Origin: Enoplolaimus lenunculus | Lineage: Eukaryota > Nematoda > Enoplea > Enoplida > Thoracostomopsidae | NCBI GenBank assembly: GCA_030248215.1 | Contig: JASANG010002537.1 | Location: forward strand, 62,001 to 126,000 | Direction of reading: 5' to 3' | Length of the DNA: 64,000 bases | Part shown: in pieces, positions 1 through 13,722 of the stretch | Numbering within the stretch: position 1 is the first letter of the stretch | How the letters are laid out: every line of letters starts with the position of its first letter | The notes under the pieces: generated by a model | The model's database searches: none | The model's input: only the letters and a program-made list of their open reading frames with translations | What the model was told of the DNA's origin: nothing | Position numbers and translations under genes: made by a program

Positions 1-2837
1 ATATTTCAAAAATTACTTTCAAAGTATTTTGCAATGCTTGTTTAACATTTTTGTTGTTGTGTAATGGTATATTTGTCAACGTAATTTTGGCTGTAAATTT
101 AGAGAACAAGGAATTTAATCGTTTTTAAAAATGATAAATTTTTGAAGCATTTTCAGATGTGAACCATGCGCGCGGTATAAAACGGATGCAGTAAACTAAA
201 AGCGGATTCTTAAGCCTATACGTCTAAAATCTAAGACTTAAAGCACAAAGGTTAATGCCGTGTTCATGATGTCTGACTTTGGTTCAAAACTGAACGCCCG
301 TGAAAAAAGTGGGACCGAGACATAAAATCGACATCTAGATTTTGTTCTGTGTTGGTAACCTTTTGTATATTTTCTACTATTTTACAGTGAACTATTGTTT
401 TATTCGTCCAATAAAACTGATATTTTAGCAAGCATCGTGGCTCGTTGACTAAATTTATTAATTTTTCTAACTTTTTGCTGTGTAAAACTCTAAAAATACT
501 TAATATATTTTACACCATAAAAACACGGATAAATATTCATAAGAGTGCGTCCGACGCAGTTTATATCGGGAATTACGAAAAAAACTGTATTATCAAAGAC
601 TATGTACAGAAGCGAAACTAAAATACCGCTTGACGCTCCTTCAATTGATAGTAACCCCTATAGAAAACCATATTCCCGATTTTATTTTAGAGCCAAAAAC
701 AAGCAATAATATTGTATTTATATTTACTAAAAGACGGATCCAAAATAAGTTGACTCAGAATCGAGTCAGTAGGCGGTAAGACAAGCAGTCCAACATAAGT
801 TTAATTTGTGGGCATAGTAACGATGGCCCATGTTCCTTTAATGGGCGTCCAGGTTTCTGGTTGGTCGATAAAAGAGTAAGTTTAGATTCTAGATTACATT
901 TTTTGCTTAGGCTTAGGCTTAGGACCACATTCTTGCAACGCTTAGGCTTAGGCTTAGATTTAGGAATACGCTTAATCTACTGTTATGCCCCTTAAAGTAG
1001 CATTGGCCGTAACGATCATGGGCAGACCGCTTTTCTGCAGGACTGCAATGGAGTAAGCGTAAGCTTTAAACTTTTGTTAAGGCACATACCTAAACTCATT
1101 CTTACGCTAAGGCTTAAGTTTGGCTTAGCCATTAATATGGTTATATTACTGTCACAGCCCTGTTCTATACATCGACCTATTCGCGTAATAGTTCGTATCA
1201 AGTTTAATTTTCATTGTTCTCAAATAATATTTAAATCGTTGATTTTAAGGGGTTCCTAAGGGCTGGGTTGTTTCGTACCCGAAAATTGTGGATCCGTCAT
1301 TGAAAACTAACCAATCAAAAACTAATCGAGTTATACACTGCGTATTACTACAGTTAAAAATACTACTACAGAGTAGCAAAAAAATTTAAATAATAAAAAT
1401 GAACTATAATTGTATATAATAGTTGCAAAACAGCACTGTAGTCTGTGCCAGTTCCAAATTCTACGTAACCCGAGGACTCATATTTTCTACGCGTTTTGAG
1501 GTGCCTGCGCATCCCAATTCTAATTACTCGGTGTATATTTCGCTGTGTGTTTTACGCTGTTAAGTCACTATTGAACTGAAAAAGTTTCATGGTACCCAGA
1601 TGTTATCAAAAGATAAGGACATGCATTTCTGGCCAAAATTTGTATGAGACGCACCAGCAACGGGGAGCATGAAAATGGTTTCAGATAAAATAAAAACTAT
1701 AGAAATAACGCTACTAAAAATATACTGTTCCGAGTTACCCAGTTGCGTTCGTAATCACATAGCTATCACGGCGAATTTTTACTTTTATGTACCGACTTTG
1801 AATACCAACTCAAACGGTGAGAGTGACACAAGGCTTTCAGTGTAACTTAATGGATACAACGGAAAAGTAGTAGTTACGAAACCGACATCTGGTCGTGTTC
1901 TATACATGAGCCTTTTTGCGGTACTTTTATAGCATCGTATCTCGTTGATTCAATGAGGTTAAATATTTCACTTTTGATTCTGATCGGAAAATTGTTTTGA
2001 TATTTAAACAAATACATCATATCTTCATGTTAGTGCGCTTTGAATATAAGCGCCATAGCTGTATTCGCCGCTGTGGCAGACTTCTTATCCTGAAACAAAT
2101 TAACACAGTAACGTTGTTAAGCCACACTACCTGGAAAATACTATCGGGTCCAAATGAGAGTGTATTAAAGGCATTTCAAAATTTAGCAGATGATATCCTG
2201 ATAATACCCTTCAGATGCGGGTCGGGTGAAGAACTTCGGGCTCGGGTATACCCGCGGCTAAAAATTTTCATCACGCGGGTAACAAAATTCACAGTTATCA
2301 CTCGCGGCAAACTTTTAGGTTTTAAGGTGGAAAAGGGTTTGGAATTTTGTTGTTTCGAGTAAAATTTCATTTTATAATGCATTGAAGCCATATCGCAAAA
2401 CTTCATTAAAGCGCGAATGACCAGTGATTTTTAAAATACTGGTATGACTTCAGTCGTGGGTAAAAGGTAAGTCGTGGGTAGATCTTTCTTGCGCGGGTAT
2501 ACCCGCGTGTAAAAAAATCTTGTTTGCGGGGGTAAAGCGGGGGTTGGGTAAAAAATCCTTACCCATTTCCCACTCTGATCCCATCACGACACAGTGTCTA
2601 AAAACCACAGGAAACAATATTTAACAGCATCGTTTTGCAACACGTATATTTTAGACTAAATAATTTTACAGCTATAGAAAACTATGATCTCGTATTCTGA
2701 AATATTTGCACCACAGCCATGTTAAATTTCAGAATAGAAAGTTTGGCAAATTTTAGAACGTGAACGTTCTTGTGTGCTACACACAAAGATACACGGTTAT
2801 TCGTTTGACGTAATAATATTAACAAAATATACTATTT
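1..2837. other. Non-coding region 3' of the first annexin gene, repeat fragments
   Basis: No gene was recognised here. The stretch contains a telomere-like MITE copy around 808-1170 (TTAGGC-rich with GGCCCATGTTCC at its edge) and a GGGTATACCCGC-rich element at 2208-2580. The remainder is AT-rich sequence with no supported feature. Confidence 0.5.
2208..2580. mobile_element. MITE-like element rich in GGGTATACCCGC
   Basis: The left edge (TCAGATGCGGGTCGGGT) and the reverse complement of the right edge (TCAGAGTGGGAAATGGGT) form an imperfect inverted repeat. The inside repeats the palindromic motif GGGTATACCCGC and related CGGGTA words. It resembles a short non-autonomous DNA element; the family is unknown. 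Confidence 0.4.
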
Positions 2838-5800
2838 TCAACCAACTTTAACATAATCTTCAATGAATCGATTGAGTGGAACATGATATCGAGCTTCAAA
2901 TTCATCGTTGATCGCGGAAAGGTCTTTGTCTTCTCGACCGCACGCGATTCGCAACACACAGTCAACCTGACCTTTCTGAAATAAAAACAACTTACTTTGT
3001 TGAAATGTCAATATTTTATGAATCGAAAAATGTCATTAAATCTCATACGTCAATCTAGCATATTTGCAATATATTTTTTATTATTTTAGATTTAACGGAA
3101 GAAATTTACCAACCACTCACAACAATAACTATAGTGGTCTTAAATTAACTGGAATGCCAATATTTTATAAAATATGCACCCCAACAAACTAAAATCAATA
3201 CGGCAGATTAGTGTAAGTAACGTTTGCAGTTTTGTGTTTTAATTTCAATTACACTTCGCTCTATTTTAAGTTAATATATAATTGTAAAAGATTTAAATAT
3301 TTTCCATTTTAAAAATGCAGAAGAGTAAAAATAAGTTTATTTGGGTTTCAAACGCTCATGCCAGGGCCCTTTTTGTAATTTGAAAAAATGTAATAACATA
3401 AACGCTGCATATTTTACCTTGACGCTGTTGTGAATCAATTCGGCAAAAAATCCAGGTCGGTTTTTAGCAGTTTTATCTAAAAGTGGTCAAAAATCCAATA
3501 ATTATCTCGATTAAATACATACTCGCAAAACTGCAACACCACACCAGAAATTTACACACAACAAAATTTAGTTTCATGAAAACAGAATGCAAACTGGCCA
3601 ACATAACAACTAATGTATCCTCAGATAGCTGGAACTTCTCGCTCAGCTGTCTAGTCGTACATGAACGCTTCTAGCACACTAAACGATATATGCTTTTCAA
3701 ACAATAGAGAGTAGTAGTAAAAATACGTTCTTTACATTCCTAAGGCTAAACCTAAACCTAAGCTACTTTTTCTCCGCTCTGTGTATATTCATATGTCGCC
3801 TTACATATCGCAAGCGCCACAAATTCAGCATCGGCCCCGAATTCTTTGATCAGAGTCGCTTCGAATTCTTTTCCACTTTGCGATTCGTATTGTTTTGCAA
3901 TTTCCAAAATTTGCGGATAACTTTCGGTAGTCAAAACTGATATGAAATTTTCGTCGGCGTCTTTTCGTTTCTCGAGTAGTTTCTGTAATACAAGGAGGTG
4001 CGTTTAGTTTTATCTAACAATGTGAGGTTGAGATATTTCTACTCTCATGTAAAAGAGAATAACACAGAAAAACACTAAACTGAAGAATCCGACGTGTAAC
4101 GAAACTGACCAAAAATCTTAAAAATTTAGGGAACATCAGCTGTTTTTTCTTTAAAATTTTAGAAGGTCTGGTGAATAATATTTGCATGTCTCAATTATAT
4201 TATCCAAAAAATTTAAGATCTTTTAAACTTTTCTTCAACATGAGAGTTAATCGTTTCCGTTATTTTTACTTTCTGTTTACACCCTGAGAACCAATGATAA
4301 ATACGAAAAAGTCAATTTGTACTAAGTAATGAAATCACAAAGGTGCCCTCTTATTGCGAGAATATGCTCAAATTCTAAATCTGAGTTTAAAGATTTCACG
4401 TCGGAAAAGTTCACACCCGAGGTTTTGATACCTACTGTTGATTTCGTTTCCCAGTGTTCTCGTATGATGCAGAATCCGTTACTACAGCAGGAACTGCGTT
4501 TCACAGCAATCAAGAACAGGAACAAACACTCATTTTTTTACCGGACCAGGAACAGTAACCGGAATAGAGACATTGCAAAAGTATTGCACCATCATATTTT
4601 ACTGCAAATTGACTATAATTTGCAATAAAATATACTGTTCCGTTGATTGTTTTGTATTTTGGTTGGTCAGTTTTTCAACTTATACAAAGCATGTGTCGAC
4701 CGACGAATGTGAAGACGAAATACAAGTTGTGAAAAGCAAACTGAGTTTCAACAAAATTCTCGAAATGTAAATTTTTGTAATTTTTCAATTTATTTTTTAT
4801 AATATCGCCATAAAATTCTAATAATTCAAATTCCACTGCGTTTCAACGCCCGGAACACGAACAGAAACAAGAATTGAATCTTTCCACGAGTTTCAGTGAA
4901 ACCTGGTCGTAGGACACATAATAGTGGAAAAAGCTCGCAAGCAAAGTAAGCGACAAGTAAAACGCAATTTTTGTATTCGGTGCCTCAGTTTCAGAGACAA
5001 AAAGTATAATATTAATTATGACAGAAATTAATTTCTAACAGATAACATTAATATCACATTTAAAACTGTGACAGCAATATAGCAACAAATTAGTATACCA
5101 CTTACCTGAGCGGTGTAATATGCTCGTTGTTGGTCCACATGATGGTCTTCTCTTCGTTTTGCCTAAAACAAAAAATGACAATATTAAAAATATTTCGTTT
5201 CGTGAAACTGCAAATGTAGCAACAAATAGCGCTGAATAAGTTTTCAACTTGATCTGGAAAGTTCACAATACAGACTCAATCTAACAATGAAGTTGTCGAA
5301 GTTGATTTGGATAAAGGAGATTCCTGAAGTATTTCAAGATAGTGAATATAAACGTTATCTATAAATAGATGTACTAAAAATTTAGTATCGCTAAACTGAA
5401 CTATGTATATCAGTTCATCAAAATCATCACTGTAAGTTATTGTTCATCAATTGCTATACCACACACGCTGTGCAGTGATTTGCGTAGAAGAAGCGGTCCG
5501 TCTACTGGACTAGTAAATAGGGGGACTCAGGGATTCAGAGACTGACAAGCTCATTCTTACTCGTAGCATTAAGCTGGAGGTTCGCTACTGGGAGCCCACT
5601 GAAGATTTCACCCGATTAATTTTACGTTCCTTACTTTTTTGGGAATAAAATATCATCAGTATGAATTAAACATACCCTTTCGTTCTGATCATATGTGTTA
5701 TACATTTGATCTACATTTATTATTTACTCGGTTGTTTTTGGCTATGTACTTAGTTGCAGGCGTCTCTAAACACTGTCTAGTGCAACTGTTGCTTTATTGA

Positions 5801-8800
5801 AAATTCTCCAACCCCCCTCAGAAATTTCCCCCGGTTGTGAACCGGAGGTGCAGTAGATGCGCAACACTCCGCCAGGCCTCAGCAAATAGCCAGATAGACA
5901 TATACTTACGATTATGACTGGGCTTAGGTTTATGCTTAGATTTAGGCTGATGCTTAAGACGCAGGCACATACAGGTTACATGGACCGAAGTGGTAAGGAA
6001 ATGTTATTCTTTTTGCAATGAACAATTTTAAACAAAAAGCTAAATACGAATTTTTACCTTTTAGGAAAGTATTTTTCAGTTGTTTTTTAAAAAACGTTAC
6101 ATATTTGAAATGCGTGTATATTGCACACGCTGCAATGGCGTTCACAGAAACTTGCATTTGGAGGATGCCGAAAAATTTTGAGTAGAGGCGGATCCAAAAA
6201 TTTTAACGGGGAGCGAAGGTAACAAATTTTACAAAACGCAAAATTTGTAAGGTAGGGACCTTTTATCTTTTTATCACCAAAAAATTTCTGAGGGCGAAAA
6301 ATTGTAAGGTAGGGATCTTACTATTTTATCACAAAAAATTCTGCGACAAAAATTGTTTTTTACAAAAAATTTCTGAGAGCGAAAAATTGCAAGGTAGGGA
6401 TCTAACCATTTTAACACAAAAAATTTCTAACGGGGGCGTACACTCCCGCCGCCTGTCTCCTATGGATCCGCTAGTGATTTTGAGTTGCCCTTGTTGTTTA
6501 AACTGTTAAAAATCGGAATAAATCCAAAACACAATTATAATCACACTGTCTGACCGAGTATATTTGCGGAGCAGGAGCACCAGCTAAATTTGGGGGTTTG
6601 ACGCAACCGCTAGATCCCCCCGTGGGGACGCCCTTGACGCGTTGAAAATGTAACTGGAAATAGTCAAGAAGCAAAACGAAAATGGCTATTTTACCTCACA
6701 TAACGCAAGGCAAATTGTTTTGTAGTCACCGGAAGTGTCGGATGCAACGTCGTCTTTCAAATTTTGACCAAACCCTGAAATCACAATCAAGACACTAACA
6801 ACAATTATTTACCCACACATGCGACGCTTCGTCTCAGATTAACATACCGCAGGGTCGTACGATGACTTGTGGGGTGCTTTTTCTACACGGAACTGTTTAG
6901 AATTTAATATTTCATAAACTGACTGGCTTTTTGTTGGCACCGTCGAAATGTACTGCCAAACATTAATCTAAATCACAGGCTGTGAACACAGCTTCAAAAA
7001 ACAACGCAGATTTTGGTGTCAAAACAGTACAAGATTCTGAAATTGTTCGCAGAGGGCAAAGCGAGCAAAAAAGCCAAACACCGTTTTTGACAAGAGTTTC
7101 AATACAAAATTTTATTATTTTTACGAGATCGGCTAAACGAATGAGTACAAAACTTATCTAAGCAACTAAATAAGCAGTTGACGCATGGTAACTGTGACAG
7201 AAATTTTGCGAGCGTAGTGAGAGATAGGTGCGCTGTCATGATTTTCAGTTGACAGTGGTATAGGCAACTAAAAGTTACAGTAAAGGTTAATTTTAGAAGA
7301 ATTACCTAGCGAGGCAAATGGAAAGCGATACGCAACTTTAAAATTGACGTGGCGGGCCAGTAGCCAAGGGGGGCGGCAGAAGGGCTCAGCCCCCCGGAAA
7401 AATTTTATGCCTGGATGGACAAAGTATACTAGAATTTTAAGTTTAATTTAAACTACCATATTTTTAAGTTAGGGCGAGTTCAAGCTAAACATATTTTTTG
7501 ATTTGAGACATACCTGCTATTCAGAAACTATGTAGTTTTTATAATTCATTAAGTTAAGACGAAACTACAAATATGTCCGTTTTCAAATTAGTTTAAGCGT
7601 AATCCACGAGGTAGTTTAGTTAATCTGAAAAGTTAGTTGGATACCGCGTGTTAAGTTTAAGCATAAATCGCGTTAGTTTAAAACATTTAGATAGTAGTTG
7701 CATTTTTATTCCAGTAAAATTAATCTTGTTACATTTCCCCAGAACAATCCAACTGTACGTGAATTTTCCTTGCCGCGTATATTAGTCAACCAAGGTGCAT
7801 TTTCAATCTGAAAGATTTCACCTGGGCAAGGTTTCAGATTTTCTAATCCAGGGCTGGCCTGGCATACTACTCATTGATGTCACAGTTCAAAGCTAATAAA
7901 ATCCATTGCTAACTGATGATAGTTGCATAGAACGCACAGCTGCAAAATACCGCTCGAACCAAAATTGAAACTATTAATTTTAACTTACAGTGACGATAAG
8001 CGTAACTCGCTGCTCGAATTTCATCGTTGTTACGCGTTGCAAGCAATTCGGACAGTGCTTCTTCTCGGGTTCCCATTCCCTAAAATTCATGTAAGCCCAA
8101 GGTTTCAACTTTATACCTTTTTAGGGCACCAAACACTGACGGATCCAACAAAGATCGCCTCCCAAGCCCTAACCCTTCATCACAGAAAGTATCCGAACCA
8201 AAATGTGGTAGTAACATTTAGCACTAAATTGAGGTTCAGATTAACACTCGTTTTGCTCGCAAGGTGTTTTCACTGATAACGTGTGATTCCAGGAGTCAAA
8301 AATTTGAGGACCCACCACTGACACCAAATGATATGTGGAGCCGCAGCCAAACATAATTATTATCGTCAAAACACATAATTGCACTATTGTTTTTAGTATC
8401 CTATATTTACAATTGACTTATGCAGAACGTGCAAAATTGCAATAAATGATGCTTATTGTTTAAGCCCTACACTTCGGCAACAAAGGTGTATACATACAAG
8501 GCCTGAAGCGATGCAAGAAACATAATTCCTATATTTTCTATATACTGACGAGAGAACAAACCGCACTATACTTTCTGGATCGCACACATCAAGCAAATTT
8601 CATTACCTGAGCTTATATCCCTATCGATCGAAAATACTGTCTAGAAGGGTACCGGCTCCGGCTCCGGTATTTTTCACCTCCGGTTGCACCATGCTGGCTA
8701 CGCCCCCTGTGCTGCAGGATTTTTAATGACGAACGCTGAAATATATTATGACTATATGCCACACGTTTTACATTGAAATTCAGCTCAATAGGATAAATCT

Positions 8801-11362
8801 TGAAAAATACCACGCCCACCTTCATTGAGTTATATAGTTCCTTGGCGTCGTAGTCTTCAGGTAAAGTTGTCAAAGCGATCAGTACATTTTCGTGGCCTTT
8901 GAACACTTTGTTTGCACTATCAACCAATTCCTGAAACAAAAAGTTAACTTGAATAACAAAAACTTTAGGTTCTCACCAAGTTGTTATTAAGCATAAATAA
9001 CAAAAAAACAAAGTATAGTAAAATTTCTTACGTCGTTAATAATCGGTTCATTCCTTACTGTAATTTCTACGACTGTACGAAATGAATATTTTTGACAATA
9101 TTCTTTTAACCTTCCAAGCCATTTGCGCAATCCAAAATATTCCGTTGATGAAGAATTGTTTTTGTGTTTGAAAATCCTACAGTTTCCAATGCATGCTTAG
9201 CAGGTATTTCAGCATTACAAAATTATACAAATTACACAGAAAGCGAACAAATTTACAACTCGCGTTGTAACTGAGTCATAATTTCAGTTGTTGATATAGA
9301 AATCACATGATGATGTTTAGCTTAACAATTTACATCGCAAAAATTTTAAGCACAGCAAGGCTGATAGAAGGATGCACATTTGATCCCGTTGGTTCTACCA
9401 AGCGTGCAAACAACAACATTCATTTTGTACCTCCTGTATTCTACAATACTTAATTTAAAATTTGGGTGAACTTATTACCATTTATTTTGAAAAACATTAC
9501 GGCATCAAAACAATAATGTTGGATTTTCTATATTTTTCAACTTAATTCCAAAGATTTTAGATTATTTTTGGACAAAAAACAATACAAGAAAACTAACCTC
9601 TTTAAACATTGTTCTGTAAGCTCGCTTTATTGACTGTCGAGTTGAGTTCGGTCGATCGCGAAGGACTTGAAGAATTTGATCCAGACCTAAAAAATTAAGA
9701 ATAAGTTTCACATTGATGCAATATTCTAGAGCTCGTGTTTAAGAGATTTTTTATAATTCCGGAATGAGCGGTCAGGTTGCGCTAAAATATAACCGGCCTC
9801 GTTAACAAGTTTATTGTTAAAAGAAAAAACTAAGCATTCATAGTGATGCTTGGAATGGATATTGTATCTATGCGTTTCGGCAGGATTAGGCAGCATATAA
9901 GTATTTAAAAAAGAAATAAAATACTTAACAAAATCACGTGCATTCCAAATTTAGTTGCAAATTTAAGTTTAAACACGCGCACGAGCGCGTGGATTTGACT
10001 CGTTGTATTGAAATTATGGCCAATGTAAAGAAAAGGTGTGGAACAGTAGTATAAAGCATATTCCTGAGTCTAAGTTTAAGCCCAAGCGTTAGAATGAGCT
10101 TATACCTAAAGCAAAAAATAGTCTAAATCTTGAGCTTAATAGTCCCACAGAAAAACGTTTCGCCCCTGATCTTTACATTGGCAGGAAATATTAATCAAAA
10201 AGTGCTTCTACTTTACCTCCATCTGCCTTTGATTCAACGATTTGCCGAATATAACGGGCGTCATTTTTGTCGTTTTCAGTAATCATCATTAATGTGCGAT
10301 ACTAAATTGGCGTTGTCGGAATGTAAAATTAGCTAGAAAGTTTAACTGTCAATACAGTTTACTGTTATAATTGTAACCAATAAATCAACTGCTAAAATGA
10401 GAGTCAACTTCCACACTACAATCCATACTCACTTGATGCATCGAAATAATTGCGAACGGTAGCGGATAACATACAAATTTTGGTTGCAATGGCAAAATAT
10501 GGCGTAAAATCTGTACACTCGCAAGTTTTGGTTCTATCAAGACCGTCTCATAGAACGAAACGGCCGCAAATGGAGGCACATCACCCCGGCCTGGTAAAAC
10601 AGAGCTAATTCATATGTTTTGTCGAAGTAACGTCAAAAATTGAATTCTTCACTACGCTCCTGCCACGAAGTCCGAATTGCAGACAGCTAATTTCAGCTAA
10701 ATGTAATCCTTTGATGAAATGCTAAATTGGCCTTTTTAAAAACATTTGCATAGGCCAGGGCCGGAGCAGCCCCATATACCCCCATTAGGTGTGCCACCAA
10801 AAAAAGATTCCGTCCCTAATAAGATTGTTTAAAATTTTAAAAATTTTAGTCATCGTACGGGGCCCTTACCCCAGAATTTGGGAGATTACCATAGCCTGCT
10901 TCGGCACTGTGTGTCGCACACCTTGAAAAGATGAAACCACAACGCCTAATTTACGACAAACTTTCACACCCCGGGATGTTCGCAGTTGCAAGTGTGCAAT
11001 GAAGACAAAATTTTGATAACCTTGAGTTTTTTGGTGAGTCTGTGTTTCAAAACAATCACAGCTCTGTAGTCGTTAAACGTTAAATTTGTTAAATTATTCA
11101 TACTGTTTCAATATCGAAAAAGCTGTAGTATACGCCGTTCTTGTGACATAGTCTCCAGTACGGGCAGCCAAAGGAGAAGACACCTACCACCCCTACGGAG
11201 ATCTTCGACCACTTCCCTAAATGAAGCATTTTTACAGTGGGGAATGATTTCTGTTACAAAAATGTTTTCCGATCTTTCAATATTAATTGAACCTCGTCTA
11301 CTAACAATTCCTGACTGCGGGGGTGGTGAAAATAAAATTATAATTTTTATAGTCTGATTCAT
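2838..11362 (-). CDS. Annexin family protein with extended N-terminus (gene 1 of a tandem pair)
   Basis: Annexins bind acidic phospholipid membranes through calcium-bridged loops. Eleven exons (high to low): 11188-11362, 10433-10590, 10217-10301, 9598-9686, 8820-8930, 7989-8079, 6695-6774, 5106-5162, 3805-3982, 3418-3476, 2838-2975. All have AG/GT borders and matching phases and total 1221 nt (406 aa plus stop). Annexin repeats lie near residues 122-190, 196-264, 277-349 and 355-406. Repeat 2 keeps the type-II loop GMGTREE (about 207-213). The equivalent loops of repeats 1, 3 and 4 (SKADGGLDQ, EKRKDADEN, VKKGQVDCV) have lost GxGT. Repeat 4 stops after FIEDYVKVG, without the usual last helix. 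The first two exons (about 110 residues, not recognised) are less certain; they are kept because phase and splice sites fit. They could belong to another gene. The exon plan matches the annexin gene upstream on the same strand. Confidence 0.85.
6183..6477. repeat. GCGGATCC-ended repeat with internal tandem units
   Basis: The ends read GCGGATCCAAAAATTT and, inverted, AGCGGATCC. Inside, a unit of roughly 75-90 bp containing AAATTGTAAGGTAGGGA and TTTTATCACAAAAAATTTCT is repeated about three times. Related pieces lie near 24050-24240, 30195-30320 and 54935-55125, so this is a dispersed family. The copies nearest gen es are in introns, including those of both annexin genes and SCAP. Confidence 0.5.
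10018..10182. mobile_element. MITE carrying telomere-like TTAGGC/GCCTAA words
   Basis: Perfect terminal inverted repeats (GCCAATGTAAAGA and TCTTTACATTGGC) bound about 165 bp whose inside is made of AAGCCTAA-like words, with conserved flanks (CAGTAGTATAAAGCATATTCC and AAAAACGTTTCG). The same family recurs near 808-1170, 15748-15880, 16655-16812, 17565-17670, 25125-25290, 41515-41600, 52010-52145, 53010-53255, 53631-53815 and 62250-62330. It is most likely a non-autonomous DNA transposon. Confidence 0.65.
10591..11187. other. Intron of annexin gene 1 with repeat fragments
   Basis: Between the first two predicted exons there is AT-rich sequence with a short GGGGCCC-rich patch near 10755-10905 that resembles part of a dispersed repeat. 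No other feature is supported. Confidence 0.35.
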
Positions 11363-13668
11363 CTCGTTTACGCCTATTTTAATCGCAAACTTAAATTTCA
11401 GGAAGTATAGTCATACGTTTTGGAATAAAGGTCCGCTATATCTGTGATATACGTTGAATTAAATGTGAAAACAAGTGATTGAGAGAACTTGTTTTCCCTG
11501 ACCTTATTTTCGTCAGGCCCGTGGTCAGTTGAACATGCTAGGAGGGTATCAAAACAATTTCAAAAGAGGCAAAGATTGACTTGTTACAAGCGGATTTGAC
11601 AATTTTTGCGTATCCAGCAACAGTTTAAATTGAATGTGACAAACCTACAAGGGCACTTTGACCGCTGCAATTTTTTGGCTTGTGGATTCGTTGTTTTGCT
11701 GATATTGAAATCCCACCACCGGTGACGGAGTTACAAATCAGTTCTATTTGAAAACAGTTTCTGCAATAAATACGAAATTTAAATTAAACGCAAGAAATTT
11801 CTCGTTTGCATCAGTATTCATGAATTTTGAATAGCAAATTTATATAAGGAGTAATAATAGCAAAATAAGCGTTGGCAAAATTGTCACATGCCGTCAAGCT
11901 ATTAAGGTTTGGGTTCAATCAATTAGGACACTCGAAAAAACCCAGTGCTGAAGGTAGCAGTCACTATTCGACGGGATGACGTCGCCCTCATGAGAGGATT
12001 AATTCAGATGATCCAAAGAATAATTAAGCACACTGCTGTAAAAATTAGGCAGGATTTTGCTTAATTCAATACCTTCGTATGCTCTAAAAAAGCATCGCGT
12101 CTGAAGCAGTACGCAATTTTTTCGACTAAATTAAGCATTACAATGCTTTATTTATTTTTTCGTTGCAGCGAAGGGTGCAACCGGAAGTGGTGAAAGAACC
12201 GGAGCTGGATCCAATGGACAGCAAATTGTGCCATTGCTGAAATCGGAACCAGTAATGAAACAAAATGAGATTGTAAAAATTATGTTGAATTTGTAAATTT
12301 TAACAATACTGTGTTAATCGTTGCATTTTTAACCTTTGTTTTTGAGAAATTTCGTCAATGCAACCTTTTAAAATGGCAGTAAAATTAGAAGCAAACTCAA
12401 TGAACAGCACTACTTATTTTCCGGAACCTCTAGCTACAATTTAACCGGAGGTCGATATTCTGCTGGCGCTTGGGTCGGAGACGCCGACCGTAGATTGTAC
12501 CCTGTTCAAACAGTTACATGCGTGGAAGAATAACATTCGTAACAAAATGTGCTTTACGAAATTCAAAAGCATTCGTTATTTCTGCACTAAACATGCTATT
12601 TTCTTGGCGTTCTAAACAGAAGCCGACGGTTCGAACCCGTAGCCGAGGGCCGCCAGGGGGCTCAGCCTTTTAGTAAAAAATTTGCCCCCCCCCCCAAAAA
12701 AAAATTTCAACTTTGCCTGTAAAGTCATTGAAAACCTTGCTTGTATGCGCTGCCTGAAAAGTTTTAGACCCCAATCCAGCAAGGTAAGCTGACTACGGGC
12801 TTGCGACGGTTAATTTAATATTTGCTCGGCCAAAGGCAGATCGACAGCTCACCTTCATTAGCTCTCCTGCAAGTGCAAATCACCTCATGTCAAATATTCC
12901 TATTTTCCGTTGTAAATGTGAGAATACAATGTTGTAATCCTACTTATATCATACATATGCTGCACAATCAGTGGCAGACGCTGAAATTTCGCACTACGAA
13001 TCCCGCAATATAAACTAGTGCAAAAAGCTCGTGAGCGATGCCATCAAGAAGCCAAACGCAATTTTATTACGAAATCTAAAAACGCAAAAGGTTGGTTATG
13101 ACGCCTATTGGGGAGGGCCTAGGCCTAAATGGCCCCACTTTTAGATCCTAGCGAATGTGTACGATGCAGATAAAACTTTACTGACGCAACAATCTTTCCA
13201 ATATATATACATCTATACCATTCAGCTATATACTTTTAACGTAAAACACTCTACTATACAGTACTAAATAACGTTTGTGCTGTATAAAACTAAATTTATC
13301 GCTCAACTTTAACATTTTATTCAATGCCACGCCTGGGCCGTAGCCAGCTCACCATGTAGGGGGCTAAAATTTTTCCGGACGGGCATACAAGGGTTTTCGT
13401 TAAAAACAAGTTTGAAAATTTTGGAGGGGGTGGCAAAATTCTTGCTAGGGGTTAAGAACCCATACCCCCTTAGCTAAGAACCCGTGCAATGCAATGATAT
13501 AATATTATCCTAGTCAGAGACGAATCGAAAATTTCATTTCAAAGGGTACGGAACGAGCTAGAAAACTAATGCCTTAGATTACTCCAAAGGCTGATAGTTC
13601 TTTTTTTCCTTCAGGAATTTCGGAAAGATTGATTCATCTCTTCTTTTTCTATTCGCCATGATCCTGCT

Positions 13669-13722
13669 ATTACTACTACTATTTCTACTACACTACTACT
13701 ACTACTACCACTACAACTACAA
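13669..13722. repeat. (CTA)n/(TAC)n trinucleotide microsatellite
   Basis: The stretch consists mainly of TACTACTACTA units with a few interruptions. Confidence 0.8.
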
